From: Heliocidaris erythrogramma
Lineage: Eukaryota; Echinodermata; Echinoidea; Camarodonta; Echinometridae
Reading direction: 5' to 3'
Length of the DNA: 64,000 bases
Assembly (NCBI GenBank): GCA_025617745.1
Contig: CM046858.1
Span: 38,592,350-38,656,349 of the forward strand
The notes beneath the pieces are model-generated. The model was not told the origin of the DNA, searched no databases, and saw nothing but the letters and a program-made list of their open reading frames with translations. The position numbers and the translations under genes are program-made. Below are positions 25,901 to 35,176 of the stretch, piece by piece; position 1 is the first letter of the stretch; each line of letters begins with the position of its first letter.

Positions 25901-28900
25901 TTTTTGCGTGCATGAGCTAGACTTTTGCAAATTTTGTGATTGGTCGAGATTCGCGAAAGTTTCATGCCGCGAAATAATCAAATCGCAATTGGAACAACAT
26001 AAAATTATTGCAATTTGCCCAAAGTTTCTTGCTGCCAAATTGGCTGTCGTTAACAATTCGCAAAAGTTGTATGTCGTGGAGGTTTCTGGGTTTATAGTAC
26101 AGTGAAACCTGTCTTTAAAGACCACTCAAGGGAGACAAGAAAGCGGTCTTTATGAGCAGGTGGTCTTTATGGACAGGTTCCTTTGATACACATTTCAATG
26201 AGAAACACTTTTCAGGGGAAACAAAAATTGTGGTCTTTATATACAGGTGGTCTTTCTATACAGGTGATAGCTAAAGCAGACTGTATTACAATGTTTGACT
26301 GTATTACAATATTTTTTCAATCCCCTAGGGATTCTACTAACCCCCATCAAGATCCGAATCATTCGTTCGAGGCGGTGATCTATAACAAACCTTACTGCCG
26401 CATTGCTCCGTATCTGGTTGGCATGGTGATGGGATATTTCCTTCATCTTTACAAGAATAAAACCTTCAAGATACATCCGGTAAGTTACACTGTATAGGCC
26501 TAGCTAAATTTTTTTTTTTTTTTAAAGGCCATCTATAGAACTTAGGGTCAAGACCTACCCTTACCCCAGTTTGTGTGTGTGTATGTGTACGTGTGTGTGT
26601 GAGTCTGTGATTTTGTTTACCCCCCCCCCCCCATGCTATGACAAATTTGCTCTCACATATGTTTTGTACACAAAATTTCATATTTTCTCCATTATCTCTA
26701 AAGATGCTGCTTGTCTTTTTGTGAACTCAACATATGTTGTGTCATATACATTTTCCCAAGATATATCTTGAGCTAAGGAGACAAGCTGCACCTCGAGAGA
26801 TAATGGGGATAATATGAAATTTTGTGTACAAAACATATGGAGAGTTGTACTACTAAACCTGTTACTTTGAAGCAACATTGCCAATTTGAGGATCGCCATA
26901 GAAAATAAATTGAGACTTTTCAAACTTTTCAAACTTTCTCATTTCGTAACCGATTTTAATGAAACATTTTTGAAGTTGCTTCTTTCTATCTTCTCTCTTC
27001 ATTAAAATTGTTTTTCCCCCAGGGTTTCGTTCTCCTTTAAGTAAACATTTCTTTTTCTGTCTTTGGTATTCCAGTGGTTGTGATTATTTGACTTTATTTT
27101 TTTTTAATTATATGTTTTATTGTTTCATAATCTAATAAAATCACAAAATTATCTGACTTTCTGTCTGTAATTCTTTTCTTTTCCAATTAAATGAAAAGTA
27201 ATAATTATATCAATACAGTGAAAATTCTTTATGAAGAACTCTGATATAAGGAGATTCCTGATTTAACAAGGTAATTCTCATGGTCCCAAGGCCCTTGTTA
27301 TACAGCGTTTCCACTGTAATTTAATTTAATTTTTTTTAAATTTCCTTACACAGTTGTTGGCTGTTATAGGCTGGATCACTGCAACAGCGATTGGGATGTC
27401 ATTGGTGTATGGATTGTATCCTGCTTTCCACGGCCACACTTTGAGTACTGCAGAGAATGCTAGCTACATGGCCCTGTGTCGGTTTTCCTGGGCTGTCTGC
27501 CTGTCGTGGGTGGTCTTCGCATGTCATTATGGATATGGAGGTATACATGATAACTTTATTTGATAAGAATGTTATCGTCCACAGGCCATAGTTTTGTTGC
27601 CTTCTGGGAAAAAAAAATGCAGCTGGGTCATGAGTGGGTAAATTGTATTACACAGTATATCTGACTAACTTTAGGATAGGGCGAAGAAGGGCAAAGGAGA
27701 AGAAGAAGGGCGAAGGAGGAGGAGGGGGAGGGGGGGGGGGGGAGTTGAAAGCAGGAGAAGGAGAAAGAGGAGGAGGAGAAGAAGGAAGAGGAGAGGGGGG
27801 TGGCAAATGGGGGAAGACCAAGAAATATCAGGTTTTATATGGTGGAGAGGGGTAGGGGGAGGGGGAGGGGGAGGGGGAGGAGAAGTTGAAAGCAGGAGAA
27901 GAGTGAAGAAGAAGATGGAGGAGAAGAAGGAAGAGGAGGAAGAGGAAGAGGGTAGGGGGTGGCAGATGGGGGAAGACCGAGATATATCAGGTTTTATATG
28001 GTGGTAGATGAACTGAGGGGAAAAGAGTTTAGTATAATAAAATAGGCAAAATAGACAGGATTGTCATTGGCCCTCAAGGTTAATATTTTCTTTGTTAATT
28101 GTCCCGACATTTTAGAAAGTTTCTGTTTCTTTTGAATTGTACATACACATGTACATCTACATGTATAATGCAATGTTGTTGGAGTAACATAGTGTCTTGA
28201 AAGTGAATTTGATTAATATACTGCCATATCATTTGAAATGCCAAATAATAAATTTTATTAAAAAATGAATGTTTTTTTTTTTTTCGTTAGGTTGGATCAA
28301 TGACTTTCTGAGCTGGGAACTATGGATCCCGATGAGTCGTCTGACATATTCCGCCTATCTTCTTCATCCTATCGTTATTAGTATCTACAATTTCAACTTT
28401 ACCAACAACTACTTCTTCAACATCTATATGCTGGTGAGTAGCATCACTGGCTTATATTTATAAAGATGGAGTAAGCTAAAAACCGGGACCATATTCTGAA
28501 AACTATGTTGACTTGTATGTTAAGTTCCATAGTTAACATACATACCCTTAACATACCTCTAAATCAGTATTATGAAAACTATGTTAAAGGGGAAGTCCAG
28601 TCTAAATATAACTTGGTTTTATTAGAAGCAGAAAAATCAGACCTACAGATCAACAAAAGTTTGAGGAAAATCGGATAACTAATAAGAAAGTTATGAATAT
28701 TTTTAGTGGCATGAAAAACTAGAGAAACAATGAAAAATCACAACTAACCAATAATTTTGTTTATATTCATATAATACAAATTCTCAAGTTTTGTCCAGGA
28801 ATATGAATATTCACATAACTTGAACCAAATACATCTATAGTAATATGTTTTTGCATGTATAAACATTTACAAAATATTTCATGAACTTCAAAATATTGAT

Positions 28901-31900
28901 ATTGTTTTCAAAACATTACATTTCCATAAAAACTTATCTTTTATGTATATTGTATAAATATTCATATTTCTTGATTTTTACAGAAAATTATTTAATCTGT
29001 ATTAGTGTATACATGCAAAAACATATTACTATAAATATAAGTTGGTTCAAGTCATGAGGAAATCACATTCTTGGACAAAAATTTAAATTTGTATTATGAA
29101 TATAAAGAAAATAGTTGGTGAGTTGTGTACCCATGACATCACAGATTCATGACTGAGTTGCCAATTTGTCTAGTGATTTTCATTGTTTCTCCAGTGTTTC
29201 ATGCCACTAAAAAATTCATAACTTTCTTATTAGTTGTCCGATTTTCCTCAAACTTTTTTTGATCTGTTGGTCTGATTTTTCTGTTTCTATCAAAAGCAAG
29301 TAATTTTTGGACCGGACTTCCCCTTTAAGGGTATGTTATCTTTCTTTTAAGGTTATGCCCCTGACACGCCCATTTTTTCATTGATACTCTGATTATAATC
29401 GCTGTTAAAATCACTGATAAAATGTACTCTTTGCCAATCATGCTTCTCGTTTTATTGCGTCTACAATTATGTCAAATATGGCGTGCATTTATTGAGTTAT
29501 CATTTCATACACACTAACTTTCTCGCGAAGGTGTCCATAAAACGTTCCTTTATTCCTTTCTTTTTATGTTTTCTATATCTGTTTCACATTCCAAAGTTAC
29601 AGATTCGCAGAATAATATGGTAGTTACATGTATCACAAACAGAAAAACAGTAGAGAAAACATCTACCGTAATGCGTTTGAAATAGACTGGTGTATCATAG
29701 GTAAAGGACCCCTGGACCAATGTTATGTTCTATGTTAACTTCTACATTATCTTGAGGTTAAAAGAGTAAGAATACCAAAGCTATGTTAATTACTATGTTA
29801 ATTCCATGCATGACATTTGCGTAAAGATGTGCGTATGCGTGCTGCATCTTCCCACCAAAAAACTCTGTTAACATAGTTTTGGACTTAGCATATTTTCAGA
29901 ATAATGATTATGTTAGCTAACATGGTTTTCAGAATACCACCCCTGGGCCCCATTTCATAAAACTTGATATCTACGTATGACAGTTAAAATAAGTTATAAG
30001 CTACTGAAATCATTGCATCTGATTGGCTGAGAGCACATTTGTCATAGATATGTGGTAGTTGTTATAGATAACAAGTTTTATGAAACGGGGGCCCTGGTTT
30101 TTAACTTAGTGCACTGAATAGTGGAGCACTAATTGTCAATTTGTCAATTGTCATTTTTGTTAGCCATTTATTCTACAATATACTGTAATTCTGCAACGAA
30201 TGAATGAAATTTATCCTGTCATGAAATTAAAATGAAAATTTGATCTCGAGTTGACATGATATCTGTTTGTTCGTGTCGTTACAAAAAAAAAAAAAAAGAA
30301 TTGATAGGATGAGGAGGTCGACACTTAGTGTTCCATAAATCAATGGATTAGTGCAAAACCAGAAACTTTCGCATGTATTTAATTTTCGCGAATTTCGCGA
30401 GCGGTTTAGACTCGCGGAAGTTTCTTGCCACAAAACTATTCAATAACAAGTGACACAACACTGAATTTTTGCAATTAGCGAGAGTTTCTTCGGTTGAAAA
30501 TGGCTGTCGTTTAGAAATTGTGAAAGTTTCATGTCGCAGACGTTTCTGGTTTTATGATAAATCTACCTACTTCCTAAAGTTAGTACACTTTTGTGACTAC
30601 CAGCCAGTATGTTCTAATCATTAGAATACATTACAATTCAGTTGTATTGTTTGGCGTTCTAGTCTTGAGTAAGCCTGTATTTCACATACTGTACTTAACT
30701 GGTTTGCCAATTTGAGATAGCTGTGTTTCTAGGGATCATGACTTCGCAAAATCTGTACCCGTCTGAATGAGAATCCCACTTTATTCCCCTCAAATAACCA
30801 GTAATCATGGACCTTGTGGCAGATTAAATTTGTGCTACTGCTAAACAAGTTATCCAATATTAAACATCTACTACTAGTACTAATACCAACAATGCTTTTT
30901 TGACTTTTTTGCTTGAACTCTATCTTTCAGAGCGAGATTTCAATTTATCACTCGATTATTTATTGTTGACGTATTAATTCATGTTAATAAATAGGTACAC
31001 ATGTAACACTCGGATGCATTAGACAAAAGGGATTAGACTCCGCCCCCCTTTATGGCATTATGACTTTATTGGAGGAGCATGCGCCTTTTAATGTTGTTAA
31101 ACCTTTCATGACAGGAATTATTTAATGGCTAAGTTGAGCACCTTTTGTTCTTCAAATTGGCAACAATAATATATTTATTTTATGCTACATGGTTCTAATA
31201 AGGTATAATGTCTTTGAAAACAACAGACATGGTTATGAACTTTGTTGAAAAGTTGAAAAAATTGCCAATTTTGATGAAAAAACAATGAATATGAACCCCT
31301 GAATGAGCTGCCAATTTAGGGATTTTAGAGTTTATTCTCGTTTTTAAAATTCCTGGCATCCAACACAATACAGTCATGCAACAAACATGAACATAGTGTG
31401 TGTAGAAATTTATGCTATTGCTACCCACGCATCTGGTATATTTTTTTAGAGCTCTGACTCAAATAGTATTGAGCCAAACCCCAAAATGTGGTCAATTGTC
31501 TTGAAAGGTTAACCGAACTATGGCGCCATACAAATGCTGTGAATCAATCAATCAGCCATTGTAGGGTAGCCCAAGAAATCGCAGGAAAATCGCAGGAATA
31601 TCAGCAAATGTCAGTTGCAGTCTATATCATTCATTGCATAGCACAATTAAAGTGATCAAATACATTATTGGATATGCTAAGAGCCATGTATGCATGTTCC
31701 CTACTCAGGTTCGGTTGGACACAACATGGCGCATATTCTTTAGTCGTACATGTAAGCCTGCCTATAAACAAAGAAACACGCACCATAGTGTTATGCACTT
31801 GAGCTGAGTTGCCCAAAATCTGTTTGTAGATGGCTCGGGATACCCCCAGGAATGCACCTTTGTCATATTCAGATGTACATAATTTTTACAATTATTATAT

Positions 31901-32123
31901 TATTATTATTATTATTTATAAATGTGAGTTAGTCTACAGGTACATGTACATAGTATCTGTTGTAACAGTTTTTTATTGAATTCTTGACTTGCAGGCCTTT
32001 GAGGTAGCAGCGATCGTCACCCTGGCCTACACTGCTGCAATTCTCATGGCTGTATCCATCGAGTTCCCTCTTGGAAACCTGGAGAAGCTGTTCATGCCCT
32101 TGGCTGAGAAGAAAACAAAATAA
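10912..32123 (+). CDS. nrf-6-like: nrf-6-like membrane acyltransferase (15 coding exons, 726 aa)
   Basis: Exons: 10912-11167, 12358-12521, 15166-15247, 15736-15841, 16976-17223, 19356-19538, 20094-20187, 21461-21553, 22431-22593, 24244-24323, 25087-25188, 26329-26479, 27354-27540, 28291-28433, 31995-32123. Every junction is GT-AG, phases agree, and the joined frame is 2181 bases. The protein starts M-A-D-F-I and has a signal-like hydrophobic stretch at 17-37. An extracellular NRF domain with spaced cysteines follows (about 55-200), then a membrane helix near 203-222, an acidic linker in exon 5 (about 245-284), and an acyltransferase-3 domain with many membrane segments. Family hallmarks are L-N-G-I-R-V-I-S-M-T-W-V-I-L-G-H (His335 likely catalytic), V-D-S-F-F-F-L-S, Y-F-H-R-Y-W-R-L-T-P, W-Y-L-A-N-D-M-Q-F-F and S-R-L-T-Y-S-A-Y-L-L-H-P. 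In C. elegans, NRF-6 acts in lipid or drug uptake across epithelia; the substrate here is unknown. A 5' acceptor at 10903 implies an upstream non-coding exon. Confidence 0.93.
13235..13372. mobile_element. MITE family A (GGGGAGCGTTTCATCAAG termini)
   Basis: The element lies in intron 2 of the nrf-6-like gene. Its ends GGGGAGCGTTTCATCAAG and CTTGATGAAACGCTCCCC are exact inverted repeats. The core contains CCTTGCATCTGATTGGCTGA, found in all family members in this window. Confidence 0.85.
14680..15113 (+). repeat. dispersed repeat family R430, copy 1
   Basis: One of three copies of a roughly 430-bp repeat in introns of this gene (others at 20268-20690 and 31098-31512). They share AGGACAGGAATTATT near the left end, CTACATGGTTCTAATAA inside and TTGAAAGGGTTAA at the right. 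In the best copy the ends form a short inverted repeat, AACCCTTTC and GAAAGGGTT, so it may be a non-autonomous DNA transposon. Confidence 0.7.
15856..16004. mobile_element. MITE family A2 (GGGCCC...TTTCATAA termini)
   Basis: Inverted termini around GTTTCATAAGACTTGTTATC and ATAAGTTTTATGAAAC enclose the same GCCAATCAGAT core as family A. It begins only 14 bases after the donor of exon 4 (15841|15842). Related copies lie at 23697-23840 and 29945-30094. Confidence 0.8.
16729..16866. mobile_element. MITE family A/A2 hybrid copy
   Basis: The left end is of the GGGGCGTTTCATTAAG type and the right end of the TTTTATGAAACAGGGCCC type, so it looks like a recombinant between the two subfamilies. It is followed by about 110 bp that recur at 23841 onward. 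Confidence 0.7.
17815..18030. mobile_element. Tc1/mariner-like MITE with TA flanks
   Basis: The terminal inverted repeats begin TACAGCC and continue TGGAAAAAATTATTAGACC on the left, with the reverse complement at the right end, differing at one base. They are about 27 bp, with TA at each outer end as expected for Tc1/mariner. The interior is about 160 bp, A/T-rich and non-coding. A single matching terminus occurs again near 40112-40136. Confidence 0.8.
18061..19090. repeat. dispersed repeat with three internal tandem subunits
   Basis: It starts with TTAGCTCACCTGAGCC and a GTCCGTCGTCCGTC run and ends GGGGCTCTTGTCTAA. Inside, a subunit of roughly 320-345 bp (ATGATCGGAATTCAACC ... GTAGGGGACCCAAAG) occurs three times, beginning near 18180, 18520 and 18845. 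It carries G-rich runs that create long spurious minus-strand frames. From memory, similar sequences are common in many marine invertebrate genomes. It lies in the intron between coding exons 5 and 6 and its class is unknown to me. Confidence 0.7.
20268..20690 (+). repeat. dispersed repeat family R430, copy 2
   Basis: The best-preserved ends of the family: TAACCCTTTCATGACAGG on the left and CGAAAGGGTTAA on the right. It lies 80 bases after the donor of coding exon 7. Confidence 0.75.
20848..20919 (+). repeat. SINE fragment sharing a block with the 7SL-like SINE at 22.8 kb
   Basis: The block GACCCAGGTTCGAAACTGAG through GGATGGTGACGTTAAAGG and GTCCCAGAC matches 22798-22880 in opposite orientation. 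It contains a pol III B-box-like GGTTCGAAACT. The 7SL-like head is not recognisable in this copy. Confidence 0.5.
21180..21374 (-). pseudogene. LINE reverse transcriptase C-terminal fragment
   Basis: A 64-codon minus-strand frame reads Y-V-G-Y-I-R-P-V-L-E-Y-C-A-P-V-F and then L-E-R-L-Q-K-R-V-C-K-I-I-L, the segment that follows the reverse transcriptase in CR1/jockey-type LINE proteins. Only this scrap remains, in the intron before coding exon 8, with no tail visible. Confidence 0.7.
22254..22350. mobile_element. MITE family A, half copy
   Basis: It begins GGGGGGCATTTCATGAAAG and keeps the TTTGCTCTCAGCCAATCAGA core, but the right half is missing. Confidence 0.65.
22632..23333. repeat. foldback element of the GGGGAAGTCC family with nested SINE
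   Basis: The left arm (GGGGAAGTCCACCC, then AGTTTGAGCAAAATC) and the right arm near 23180-23333 are diverged inverted repeats. The right end abuts TTTAAG, a TTAA-type flank; the left flank is TTAC. The 7SL-like SINE at 22795-22945 sits inside. Confidence 0.55.
22795..22945 (-). repeat. 7SL RNA-like SINE
   Basis: On the minus strand from about 22935 it reads GGGCGTTGTGGCGTGCGCC then TGTAATCCAGCTACCAG, matching the 5' domain of signal recognition particle 7SL RNA as I remember it (GTGGCG-C-GTGCCTGTA-TCC-AGCTAC). Further on, ACCCAGGTTCGAGACTGAG resembles the CCCAGGTCGGAAACGGAG segment of 7SL and contains a pol III B-box-like GGTTCGAGACT. The head includes an A-box-like TGGCGTGCGCC. The length of about 150 bp suits a SINE and not a full SRP RNA of about 300 nt. 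Confidence 0.55.
23697..23840. mobile_element. MITE family A2 copy
   Basis: GGCCCCATTTCATTAAACTT on the left and TTTTATGAAACAGGACC on the right frame the family core. The sequence immediately after it is shared with 16867 onward. Confidence 0.75.
23885..24081. mobile_element. MITE family A with internal duplication
   Basis: Ends GGGGAGTGTTTCATCA and TGATGAAACGCTCCCC. The internal segment CTACTGAAATCCTTGCATCT occurs twice. It has inserted into sequence duplicated from about 16.9 kb, where the uninterrupted site GAACCTGGACTA is still present. Confidence 0.8.
24082..24155 (+). pseudogene. duplicated start of nrf-6-like coding exon 5
   Basis: The string CACTTTTATGAATACTGGCC, then TTTGTCAGACTCTTTCTTGG and GCTAATTGC, repeats the acceptor and first bases of the exon at 16976. 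After that the similarity stops. It lies in the intron before coding exon 10. Splicing to it would be out of place, so it is a decoy acceptor. Confidence 0.75.
24357..24490. mobile_element. MITE family A/A2 copy
   Basis: CATGTTTCATAAAACTGG on the left and ACACTTGATGAAACACCCCC on the right enclose the CATCTGATTGGCTGAGAGCA core. It begins about 30 bases after the donor of coding exon 10. Confidence 0.7.
24528..24655. mobile_element. MITE family A, right end degraded
   Basis: A good left end, GGGGAGCGTTTCATCAAG, and core; the right side is lost after GGTAAAAATCACTG. Confidence 0.7.
25338..25709. mobile_element. TTAA-flanked foldback element
   Basis: TTAA at 25334-25337 precedes AGGGAAGGTTGAGTTCTGGG, and CCAGAACTCAACTTTATCT precedes TTAA at 25710-25713. 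The inverted ends and TTAA flanks fit a piggyBac-type target duplication. The interior is non-coding. Confidence 0.65.
25889..26096. mobile_element. MITE family B (AAACCAGAAA termini)
   Basis: Inverted ends GTAAACCAGAAA and TTTCTGGGTTTAT surround a CG-rich interior with TTCGCGAAAGTTTCATGCCG. A second copy is at 30355-30555. Confidence 0.65.
26570..26602. repeat. (GT)n microsatellite
   Basis: An imperfect GTGTGTGTGTATGTGTACGTG run followed by a poly(C) tract near 26618-26632. It is intronic. Confidence 0.85.
27674..27990 (+). repeat. long purine-only tract with tandem copies
   Basis: About 300 bases are almost entirely A and G (GAAGAAGGGCGAAGGAGG and similar). They include two copies of a unit ending ATATCAGGTTTTATATGGTGG, near 27826 and 27986. 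Frames through it give Glu/Gly-rich low-complexity peptides that should not be called genes. Confidence 0.85.
28485..29944. repeat. outer foldback element (GGGACCATATTCTGAAAAC ends)
   Basis: GGGACCATATTCTGAAAACT on the left and TGGTTTTCAGAATACCACCC on the right are inverted. The outer element is split by a second foldback at 28588-29334, giving a nested structure. Confidence 0.65.
28588..29334. mobile_element. TTAA-flanked foldback element nested in the outer one
   Basis: TTAA at 28584-28587 is followed by AGGGGAAGTCCAG; GGACTTCCCCT ends the element before TTAA at 29335-29338. Arms of more than 300 bp are imperfect inverted repeats (for example AAGAAAGTTATGAATATTTT and AAAAATTCATAACTTTCTTA). 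TTAA duplication points to a piggyBac-like mobiliser, though the termini are not the usual CCC. Confidence 0.75.
29945..30094. mobile_element. MITE family A2 copy
   Basis: GGGCCCCATTTCATAAAACT on the left and AGTTTTATGAAACGGGGGCC on the right. It lies directly after the outer foldback element. Confidence 0.8.
30355..30555. mobile_element. MITE family B copy 2
   Basis: AAAACCAGAAACTTTCGC on the left and GACGTTTCTGGTTTTAT on the right are inverted. The element interrupts a stretch that resembles 16870-16950. Confidence 0.7.
31098..31512 (+). repeat. dispersed repeat family R430, copy 3
   Basis: TTAAACCTTTCATGACAGGA on the left and TTGAAAGGTTAACC on the right. It lies in the last intron of the nrf-6-like gene. 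Confidence 0.7.
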
Positions 32124-32742
32124 CATTTGCATTTACTGCCATGTTTTCAGGTTAAGCGGAGTACAGCTACAGTACTTGCAGTAGACTTGCACTTTGAAAT
32201 CAATTCTCTAGAAGCTATTCTGAAAAGTTGATTATGTAGGAAATGAGAAAATATGTGTATTATGCGGTTTTAGAACCATCAAGTTATTGAAGCTTATAAT
32301 ACTGCTTTTTAGAAACATGTAAAGTGCTGCTCAAAGATGTGGATGACAGTACATTAGGACAACCCTAACATGTGGCCAGAATATATTGGTCTAAGCTTAT
32401 AACAAGGTAACTTCGGAATTTTCATTGCTTTAACTTGACCATCATGGTTATACATTCCGAAAAGGTGCATGTGCATGTGCATGTAGTCAACATATTTTTG
32501 GGTGTTTTACATGTAAAGTGAAGTGATCCAAATATAAGTTACAGCAAGACAACCAAGAAAACAAAAGCTTTGAAAAAAAATTCTCACAAGATATCATGCC
32601 AAAGCCATAATATCAGTTTTCCAGACAAGTTGCAAAATATACATTTTTTTTTAGGGGGGGGGGGGGGTTGTTGTTGTTCTTGAGCATTGTTAAATGATTG
32701 TGCAACTCAGAAGTAAAGACTATCAAATGATGATAGATTCCT

Positions 32743-32880
32743 GGGGAGCATTTCATCAAGCGTTTTGTCAGTGATTTTTACCGACAACTGTTATATGCTA
32801 CTGAAATCCTTGCATCTGATTGGCTAAGAGCAAATTTGTCAGTAAAAACCACTGACAAAACGCTTGATGAAACGCTCCCC
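32743..32880. mobile_element. MITE family A in 3' flank, duplicate 1
   Basis: GGGGAGCATTTCATCAAGCG and CGCTTGATGAAACGCTCCCC are the ends. It was duplicated together with its surroundings. Confidence 0.85.
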
Positions 32881-33932
32881 TGGTTGCATATGAAGAAATA
32901 CATTCAGGATTAATGTACATGTATCTTTTTTGTGATTTACTGCTATAACTTTAAGGTGTCAGCTAACCTGTAAATACATATCTACCGCAGAGTCCTGTAT
33001 TAGTTGAAAGAGAATTTGAACGATGGTGGGTATTTTTAATAATGTCAAATATCAGAATTTTTTTTGATAGCTGCCAAAGGATTTATTGAAAACCAAAGCT
33101 GCCAGAGGAATCATTTTATATCATGTACACTAATGATTTTAATATAAGATATGATTAGGATGATTAATTTGATATATAATGGTGTTTGTATAGTAATGAA
33201 AAGTGCAAATATTATCATCTATGTGTCAAACGATAATGTAAAGTATCGTTGATCTTGTTAACGGCATATTATGGCAATAACTCAGGTTGAAATCTTGCAC
33301 ATCAAACTACTTCCTGCCTTCATTGCATTTACTGCCATGTTTTCAGGTTAAGCGGAGTACAGCTACAGTACTTGCAGTAGACTTGCACTTTGAAATCAAT
33401 TCTCTAGAAGCTATTCTGAAAAGTTGATTATGTAGGAAATGAGAAAATATGTGTATTATGCGGTTTTAGAACCATCAAGTTATAGAAGTTTAATACTGCT
33501 TTTTAGAAACATGTAAAGTGCTGCTCAAAGATGTGGATGACAGTACATTAGGACAACCCTAACATGTGGCCAGAATATATTGGTCTAAGCTTATAACAAG
33601 GTAACTTCGGAATTTTCATTGCTTTAACTTGACCATCATGGTTATACATTCCGAAAAGGTGCATGTGCATGTAGCCAACATATTTTTGGGTGTTTTACAT
33701 GTAAAGTGAAGTGATCCAAATATAAGTTACAGCAAGACAACCAAGAAAACAAAAGCTTTGAAAAAAAATTCTCACAAGATATCATGCCAAAGCCATAATA
33801 TCAGTTTTCCAGACAAGTTGCAAAATATACATTTTTTTTAGGGGGGGGGGGGGGGGGTTGTTGTTGTTCTTGAGCATTGTTAAATGATTGTGCAACTCAG
33901 AAGTAAAGACTATCAAATGATGATAGATTCCT

Positions 33933-34070
33933 GGGGAGCATTTCATCAAGCGTTTTGTCAGTGATTTTTACCGACAACTGTTATATGCTACTGAAATCCT
34001 TGCATCTGATTGGCTAAGAGCAAATTTGTCAGTAAATACCACTGACAAAACGCTTGATGAAACGCTCCCC
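33933..34070. mobile_element. MITE family A in 3' flank, duplicate 2
   Basis: The second copy of the element at 32743, carried by the tandem duplication; it differs by about one base. Confidence 0.85.
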
Positions 34071-34591
34071 TGGTTGCATATGAAGTAATACATTCAGGAT
34101 TAATGTACATGTATCTTTTTTGTGATTTACTGCTATAACTTTAAGGTGTCAGCTAACCTGTAAATACATATCTACCGCAGAGTCCTATATTAGTTGAAAG
34201 AGAATTTGAACGATGGTGGGTATTTTTAATAATGTCAAATTTCAGAATTTTTTTTGATAGCTGCCAAAGGATTTATTGAAAACCAAAGCTGCCAGAGGAA
34301 TCATTTTATATCATGTACACTAATGATTTTAATATAAGATATGATTAGGATGATTAATTTGATATATAATGGTGTTTGTATAGTAATGAAAAGTGCAAAT
34401 ATTATCATCTATGTGTCAAACGATAATGTTAAGTATCGTTGATCTTGTTAACGGCATATTATGGCAATAACTCAGGTTGAAATCTTGCACATCAAACTAC
34501 ATCCTCATTTTTCGAGCAATGTTCATGAAATTTGCCACACACATTGGTCTTGGGAGTTTTCCCCAGCACCAGCGGCCTATCTTTTCTTGAT

Positions 34592-34775
34592 TTACTGCAA
34601 TAAATCATATATACCTACCTATTATGCCAGTAGTCTTGACTACGGGACCCCTTCGAGAATTTAACACACATGAGTCACAATATTGTGCGCACCCCCCGTA
34701 ATCCTATTGTCCCCTTCGCCACTCACGCGCGTCAACACGCTACGGCCATCTTCCTCTTTCTTGCTCGCCCTCGAC
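34592..34775 (+). repeat. DIRS left inverted terminal repeat
   Basis: It starts TTACTGCAATAAATC and continues TATATACCTACCTATTATGC. It is complementary to the right terminus as far as GGCCATCTTCCTCTTT. Confidence 0.88.
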
Positions 34776-35176
34776 GAGATAGGACGTATAGTCACAGCGC
34801 TCCTGAAATCAGGTCGTATAGTATCTTTTAGGCGTGCTTTTTCGCATATTTAAAGCACTTTTAGGTACCTATATTCGCTTAGATTATAGTACTTTGTGTT
34901 TTAGTAGTCACTCTTGCCGATTGCAAGGGATATTTTGATTCCTTTCTTGGCATTTATTTTTCTCTTTCACGGTCAGCCCCACGTAGATATTTCTGTGTGT
35001 TTGCGGGTGTTTCCGTTTGTCACTGAGCCTTTGGGTTTGGTGTTTGTTCTTACGGTTTTGGCTGTGAAAATTTTTTGTGCGTATCTCCCAAATAATTTTA
35101 GTCTTATTTACTGCATTCAGTTGAAGTATTACTTATTTTGAAAAGTATACTTTATTGTCTGTTTTATTGCAGTGGT

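Larger units (their letters stand above)
32124..34500 (+). repeat. tandem duplication (about 1.19 kb) of the 3' flank of the nrf-6-like gene
   Basis: The sequence from the stop codon to about 33310 is repeated at about 33322-34500 with only a few substitutions and indels. Both copies end CACATCAAACTAC. Each contains a family A MITE and a poly(G) run. No AATAAA was seen in either copy, so the mRNA end is not located. Confidence 0.92.

Noticed and set aside
27634..28007. Glu/Gly-rich plus-strand frames
   Set aside because: Pure translation of the polypurine tract; no start context or conservation.
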